The translations under genes and the position numbers were made by a program. From positions 23,703,384 to 23,767,383 of the forward strand of contig OX388317.1 of the NCBI GenBank assembly GCA_947579605.1: a stretch of 64,000 nucleotides of DNA, in the 5' to 3' direction. Position 1 is the stretch's first letter, and the number at the start of each line of letters is the position of its first letter. Of this stretch, positions 58,695 through 64,000 are shown in pieces. The DNA comes from Athripsodes cinereus. Taxonomy: Eukaryota > Arthropoda > Insecta > Trichoptera > Leptoceridae. The notes beneath the pieces were generated by a model. The model was given only the letters and a program-made list of their open reading frames with translations. It did not search any database and was not told where the DNA came from.

Positions 58695-59107
58695 GGCCCA
58701 AAATTTCAATGCAGGCTTGAGATCCTCCTTAACCTTAAGGAACACATAAAGCTTCGCTTACCAAAATTACGCGAATTACAATGTCTCCTTAGCACGAATT
58801 TGCGGCTTTTCTACTCCTTAAGTTAAGGAATAACCGGGGGTGTCCTCAACAACGTTAAGCTCGCTTAAACTCAGTTAATTTTTTCATCACCAGGAGGCGC
58901 CACTAGTTACAATAAGAACAAACTGACGTTAATGTCATATGTTCGCGCCATCATTACGCTTTTTGTTTGTTGTTGCTAAGGGTATTTCATTTGCGCTTCT
59001 ATTTGCATTTTTTCGTTACTGACCCTGTTTCGTCGGTAACGAAAAAATCTAAGAGCATTTTGAGCCTCCTCACCAAAGCTCCACGATACTGATTGTAATT
59101 TCGGGCC
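58695..59107. mobile_element. Harbinger-type MITE with TTA duplication
   Basis: Inverted ends GGCCCAAAATTTCAAT (left) and the complement of GGCCCGAAATTACAAT (right) are flanked by TTA at 58692-58694 and 59108-59110. The interior has palindromic CCTTAACCTTAAGG and CCTTAAGTTAAGGA. At 413 bp it matches the size of the MITE at 40567, but the ends differ. Confidence 0.75.
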
Positions 59108-59110
59108 TTA

Positions 59111-59527
59111 CTGATCAAGTTTCGGATCACCTACTGTGAGATGAATATTTGATATCTGTATACCCAAACAAAAATATCTATCTGTGAAACCCAAACTTAT
59201 TCTTATTTATCCTGTGCTGGATAAAAGTCTCTTCATATACATTGTCACTTATTTCTATCTTTCGCCAATGTGGACCCCCCCCCCATATTTGTTTACATGA
59301 CCCTCTTATTTTGTGCCAAAAAACTATTATTCTTAAACTATCTAGGAAGGCCATGTAGGCCATATGTTTGTAAATGAGAAACTTTTTGTGTCGAGCTACG
59401 TACCAGTTTAGAAAGAACTGTTCAAACAAATATGCAGTATTCGATTATTGCAGCACATGTATGGGAATGGTGATTTAATTTTATTAGCTGATTTTGTTTC
59501 TGATTTGTTTTTTTAAGAACATGCTCC
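59111..59527. other. Spacer with C11 run
   Basis: An 11-base C run lies at 59275-59285. No supported gene. Confidence 0.3.
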
Positions 59528-59853
59528 GTGGTGACTAGAGAATCCAATCCCGCATCAAAATCGCGATCCCGCAAGCCTGCGGGATTGAGGTCGTCAGTCC
59601 CGCGGATCCCGCGGGATTTGCGGGATTGAGATTTTTTAATAAAAAAATTGTTTTAAGTAGGTATTTAGTAATTTAAAAATTATATTAAATAAAGACGAGT
59701 AAATTTTAATATTTTTTTTATTATTATTATGCAGATTTATTACTCATTTTTCTAATTAACAAGTGTAAATAATGATGTTTTAGAGGTATCTATAATTAAT
59801 AATCAGCTTCTTATAAGGAACGATATAATACATTATTATTTTAACAATTCTCC

Positions 59854-60785
59854 TTATAGATCTGTAATTTGTATTGACAATTGAACATATTTATTAGTTA
59901 AGAGGCATAAAAAATAGTTTTTTTTCTGATAATACTTTCTAAGAAATAATAAAGTATGTAACGTTTCATCTTTTAGATTTGATCTTATCTTGTTGCATAA
60001 ATAGCCGGCGGCGGAAAAAGCACGCTCAGCTTCCACACTTGTTGGTGGAATTGACTTTATATTACTCGGCTACCCATTCTGAGACTGAGCTACGGAGACT
60101 GTGCTCTAATTCATCTTCTAGTATAGGCTAAGGCTAATCATTCAATAGATTCGATAAAGGCGTGTCTTCATCGCCATTGTCATCAACTTGTTGGTTATGA
60201 GTTTCAGGTTGCGAGTCTGACAGCAGTTTCTCGATTAAACACTTCATTTCAGTTCTAAGTGTAACTTTGCTTGGATAAAAGAATAGATCGTCCACCACAT
60301 TTGTAGATCCTGAATCTTTTCTAGATATTTGTTAGGACCTTCTAAGCACAGCGACACGACAGTCATTGATGTGCGGCGTTATTTTATAGACAGGCGAAGT
60401 AGTTAACTAACTTATTTTAGCGAGATAGCGACACTACAAGTTCCTGGCTTAACCTGGTATTTTGTCGATCCAGTTTGATTATCATGAAACGTAATGTAGT
60501 TTTTGCAGTAATTAATGTTGCGTCCTCGCGGCATAAGACATTTACAGCAAGCTTCACTGACTCTAAAGCTCGTTCAATATTACTCAATGTTATAAATTCT
60601 TCATCAGTGAATGAAAATGAAGATGATGTCAGTTTAAGATCAATAACTGCTTTAAATATGCACTGTTTGACTTGGTTGAACCTCGATAACATTGATGCGA
60701 GACTGCTCCAGCGCGTTCGGCAATCTAGGATCAGCTGTAATTCTTTGCAGAATTTCTTTTTTGATATATGTTTGCAAAAGATCAT
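59854..60785 (-). pseudogene. hAT transposase, central and C-terminal parts
   Basis: A frame at 60785-60417 encodes LQLILDCRTRWSSLASMLSR, then SFTDEEFITLSNIERALESV, typical of the hAT RNase-H-like catalytic region after the T-R-W-x-S motif. A second block at about 60060-59854 encodes IPPTSVEAERAFSAAGYLC and NKIRSNLKDETLHTLLFLRK, the C-terminal dimerisation domain. Between them the frame is broken by stops and shifts. Upstream, 61150-60917 encodes an acidic segment (GGSDNENEDDDEKGDYS) of unclear origin; no BED zinc finger was recognised. The gene is therefore inactive. Confidence 0.82.
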
Positions 60786-61206
60786 TTGTTACTGGAGATT
60801 TAGAACTAAAAAGCTTAATAATTTTCCTGACTTTTTGAATCAGTTTATCTTAAAAAACAAATGGAATAAATTATAATGATTTTCATTGAAAAATCTATTG
60901 GTCTAACAATACTTATCTACCTGTATTGTGGTAGCAACTCTCCTTCTTGAATGTCTTCCTCTACCGAATAATCACCTTTCTCGTCATCATCTTCATTTTC
61001 ATTATCACTCCCACCATCCGGTCTTTTTTCGAGTACTTCAACTTGACTGTATTTCTTCTTCTTGTCTCTGATTGCATAGAACTTCAAGAACAGCGAGTTG
61101 GAACCCATGTGCAAAGCATAACTGGTGGTGCGCTGATAATAATCTCCCAACTTGGCTCATGCCCAGTTAGGTAGATATTTTGTGACTTATCTTTTAAAAC
61201 TGTTTT

Positions 61207-61240
61207 GTAAATGAAATAAATAAATAAATAAATAAATAAA
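61207..61240. repeat. (AAAT)n microsatellite within hAT element
   Basis: Seven or more AAAT units, probably the tail of a small LINE insertion or a slipped tract. Confidence 0.85.
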
Positions 61241-61561
61241 CTTTCTTCATGACTGCTGCACCGCCAGTTGTTGCTGCGATCACATTTAGATTTTGGAAAC
61301 TCAAATCATTTTCCATACAAATTCTATAGAAAACTCACGAGTTCCAAAGGCAAAGTAGTTAACTAACTTATCATTGAGGCAGTGCTGGGTTTAATAAATA
61401 ATCAGAACGTCGTCTGAGCTCGTTCTTAAACATTTTTTTCAGTCCCGCAAGAGTGCGGGATCCCGCATGAGTAATCCCGCATTTCTGATCCCGCAAAAAA
61501 GGTGCGGGATCCCGCATTTACGGGATCCCGCTTTTGCGGGATTGGATTCCCTAGTGGTGAC

Positions 61562-61980
61562 CATTCCAGAAACTCGTACATATTATCATTGTGAGATGGT
61601 GTATTTCGTAATGTGCCCAATTTATGCAACATGTCAAGACGAAATGTCGCCAGTTGCATTTTATGACGGGTATTAAATTAGTTCGCACGCCGATTACGTA
61701 ATTAACATGTTTTAAAATGTGTAGGATGTACAAAGAATGCAAGTCTAATTTTGCACAGCAAGAAGTCGTTATTAATTTCTAATAGGAGTAATAAAATATG
61801 CAAAATATACATCATTTCCCGTCTCACGACTTTTAAACAACACTTCCTTCAGATTGTACATTTTTCAGCACCCACTGATGCATGGATAGATTATGGTTCG
61901 AATTGAACGAGGAAATAAATTCTAACAGGCAGTATAAATGTTATTAATTGTGTCGGTGCACACGTAGTAGAATTCCATAA
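61562..61980. other. Spacer, nothing recognised
   Basis: No supported feature. Confidence 0.3.
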
Positions 61981-61982
61981 TA

Positions 61983-62169
61983 ATGCAATTTGAAACAAGT
62001 GTTCCTTTCTACTATTGTTTGTTAATTCGCAGAGAGACGTCTTTCGACTTATAAGGTCATTATCAATCTTGTCACTATCAATTGATAATGACCTTATATG
62101 TAAGTAGAAAGACGTCTCTCTGCGAATTAATAAACAATAGTAGAAAGGAACACTTGTTTCAAATTGCAT
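61983..62169. mobile_element. Foldback MITE, mariner-like (TA target)
   Basis: Inverted arms of about 85 bp, starting ATGCAATTTGAAACAAGTGT and including CGCAGAGAGACGTCTTTC, are separated by about 15 bp and flanked by TA (61981-61982 and 62170-62171). Arms differ at only a few positions plus a 4-bp indel. The AGAGAGACGTCTTTCG core recurs at 3150-3166. No coding capacity. Confidence 0.85.
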
Positions 62170-62171
62170 TA

Positions 62172-64000
62172 GTATAAAATGTTGTTGTTGAAAGCCTATG
62201 GTGATAATTTCATAACTAATATTGGTCATTAAGGCTTATGAATTTCCGTTACTTGCCTTTGAATGCAGTGCATCCAGTCAATCTAGGACATTTTTTTCAG
62301 TACAGGCTCATAATAATTTACTCGACTTCAGGTCTTTTGCTATAAAAAAACGAAATATTGATGGGCAAATAATCTATCGCATTCATCCTAAATATACGCG
62401 AATCCGTTTAATTCATTTTGAAACGTTTCTCTATTCGAACTCAGCTGGGAGTCTTGACGTGAAGCAATCCAGTCAGCCAATTTCTTAGATTTTTGTTTTC
62501 TTAAGTTGAGTTTTATTGTAAATGTTCTATTAGGAGTTTTTTTTACAAGTAGGCGCGCGCGATTCCGTAGAATTAAATCACCATTATTTCATCTTTATTA
62601 TTATTATTCGCACTGGCGACTTATTTCAATGTTCACTGGTTGAATCGTTTACGGTTTGTTTTGAAATGTCACAAAATGGCACGATAGCGTATTTGGGCAT
62701 AAGATTGGCAACAATACTTATCACCGATTCATTTGAAAATATTAGATAAGAGCTATCCAGCTTTGCCCGACTTGATTTTAAAAACGTGTAATATTTTGGG
62801 CTGTGGATGATGAGGTTCTAGTTTTACTGCATATGAATTTACATTTATTACGCTTGTGTTCTGATATCGCATTGGCTTTTATGATTTTAAAACGGGGAAT
62901 GGCCACTGACCAGAATCCTTAATTTGAACTTTATCTTACAAAAAACAATTCTAACAAAAACATTCGTTTCCCTGGATACTACTGATTTCTTACGAGATTT
63001 TCAATTTCTTCTTCGCGGTATTTCACGCAAGCGGGATACGCAATGGATGGATTTTACCCAGAAAATTCAACCGGATCATTCTCACAGTGCCATAAAATAC
63101 TATGATTTAGGAAATTATGGTGTTCATCATCGCTCACTTCGTTGTGCTTCGTAGTATATAATTTCATTATTTTTCACATGAGTACATGCCAATGTATTTG
63201 TTTAAATATATTTACTTCAAATTCTTGAACACGGACCGTTTGCCATTATAATGCCAGTGACATTGTAACAGTTTTGCATATTTTAATGTTGTAATATTAT
63301 TATTATTAATAATATTATGTTTCATCGTTAATTCGTATTTATTTGGCGTGCTCTCGTATACATCACCGCTAATGTGGTTTTCCCTATTTGGCTAATCGTA
63401 ATTGTTGTGTAGCGAAATTCTATGACCCAATGTCGCAAAACTCTGACGTGAGGTCGACGATACGTTCGTTGATTTCACAATTGTAGCATTTTTTATTTCA
63501 CTTATTTATAGAACGCGGATTGAATAAAGATTTTCGCTTTTTTATGGGAAGTAATAGAGCCTGGCAGTTTCCTTAAGATCTTCTCTCTGTCGCCGGTCAG
63601 AGCATATGCCTGGATTTCTGAATAGAAAGGATAAACAAATACATAGATCTCAACTGTACTCCCGAAAAGTTACTTCGATATTGATTCCATGGAAATTAGA
63701 ATTACTGTAATTATTAAAATTACTCCTTGGTATCCTGTTTTTAGTAGTATTTATAAAACTATCAACTTTCTCATAAATAATTTAATTTTGCTCTGATATC
63801 ATTATTGTTTAATTTCTAAACGTTCTACATTCGTTTGCGGGTGATTGCCGTGAAATTAAACAAGGAGAATGTTTGAACGTAAGACCATGAAAATATACCG
63901 TATTTATTACAAATAGGAATTTAGCTGGCGGAACATTCGTGTAGTAGAATATCTGTACTGAATAAATTATGATGTCCGTTTATTTCAATTTGTTTAATAT
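62172..64000. other. Non-coding stretch to window end
   Basis: No exon, RNA gene or repeat recognised. Short frames at 62222-62488 and 62924-63154 lack family motifs or splice support. Confidence 0.35.

Larger units (their letters stand above)
59536..61553 (-). mobile_element. hAT transposon, 2.0 kb, with 8-bp duplication
   Basis: Ends TAGAGAATCCAATCCCGC (left) and the complement of TAGGGAATCCAATCCCGC (right) are flanked by GTGGTGAC at 59528-59535 and 61554-61561. Both subterminal regions are packed with GCGGGATCCCGC-type palindromic repeats, about 100 bp on each side. The interior carries degenerate transposase segments on the minus strand. It is shorter than a normal autonomous hAT. Confidence 0.92.

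Noticed and set aside
60475..61174. Plus-strand genes inside the hAT element
   Set aside because: They are antisense to recognisable hAT transposase segments.
1..64000. CRISPR arrays, operons, ribosomal RNA genes, viral genes
   Set aside because: No regularly spaced repeats, no ribosome binding sites, no rRNA-like conserved blocks and no recognisable viral protein were seen; the window is eukaryotic in all its signals.

Overview
The window looks like a piece of an insect nuclear genome, most likely a lepidopteran (moth or butterfly). It is AT-rich, has long non-coding stretches and GT-AG introns, and carries an unusually dense, mixed load of interspersed repeats: tRNA-derived SINEs, LINE 3' ends, piggyBac, hAT, Harbinger-type and foldback elements. 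No prokaryotic gene organisation, operon, CRISPR array, rRNA or functional tRNA gene was seen. The lepidopteran assignment is inferred from the overall repeat style and a PAQR-family gene, not from a search.

True host coding sequence is sparse. On the minus strand, 24617-25472 is the first coding exon of a PAQR receptor resembling PAQR4, with a long hydrophilic N-terminal extension; a GC-rich block at about 25.9-26.2 kb is a candidate promoter/5' UTR for it. On the plus strand, two exons with matching phase (36958-37191 and 38705-38865) may belong to one gene whose second exon encodes an arginine/serine-rich segment, as in splicing factors or CLK/Doa-type kinases. A possible 43-nt exon lies at 57978-58020. 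The remaining exons of these genes were not found and may lie outside the window.

Layout: 1-24 kb is repeat-rich intergenic or intronic DNA, with SINE copies, a Penelope-type GIY-YIG endonuclease fragment (6.9 kb), an RLE-type LINE 3' end (7.1-7.8 kb), a LINE reverse-transcriptase C-terminal fragment (18 kb) and a TTAA-flanked MITE (18.8-19.1 kb). 24.6-26.2 kb is the PAQR exon and its upstream region. 26.5-35.2 kb is again dense in repeats, including a hAT derivative with intact 8-bp target duplications (28683-29203) and a tandem of two RLE-LINE 3' ends (33.9-34.7 kb). 36.9-39.4 kb holds the RS-type exons. 40.5-45.4 kb holds a Harbinger-type MITE, many family-A and family-D repeats and a hAT MITE (44436-44801). 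46968-49644 is a complete piggyBac-like transposon with both ends, TTAA duplications and a spliced transposase gene broken by one stop codon and one homopolymer frameshift. 50-64 kb is poorer in recognisable repeats, but has a 96-bp-arm foldback, a Harbinger-type MITE, a 2-kb hAT element with degenerate transposase, and a mariner-like foldback.

The mobile elements do not form one working system. The most informative structures are the near-complete piggyBac, three hAT elements that each carry their own short subterminal repeat array, an abundant SINE-like family (called A here) with a 3' hairpin and variable simple-repeat tails, and the tandem RLE-LINE ends. I saw no convincing wholly novel system; the best candidates for a second look are listed as findings. 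Boundaries of degenerate repeats are approximate to about 10-20 bp unless a target duplication is given.
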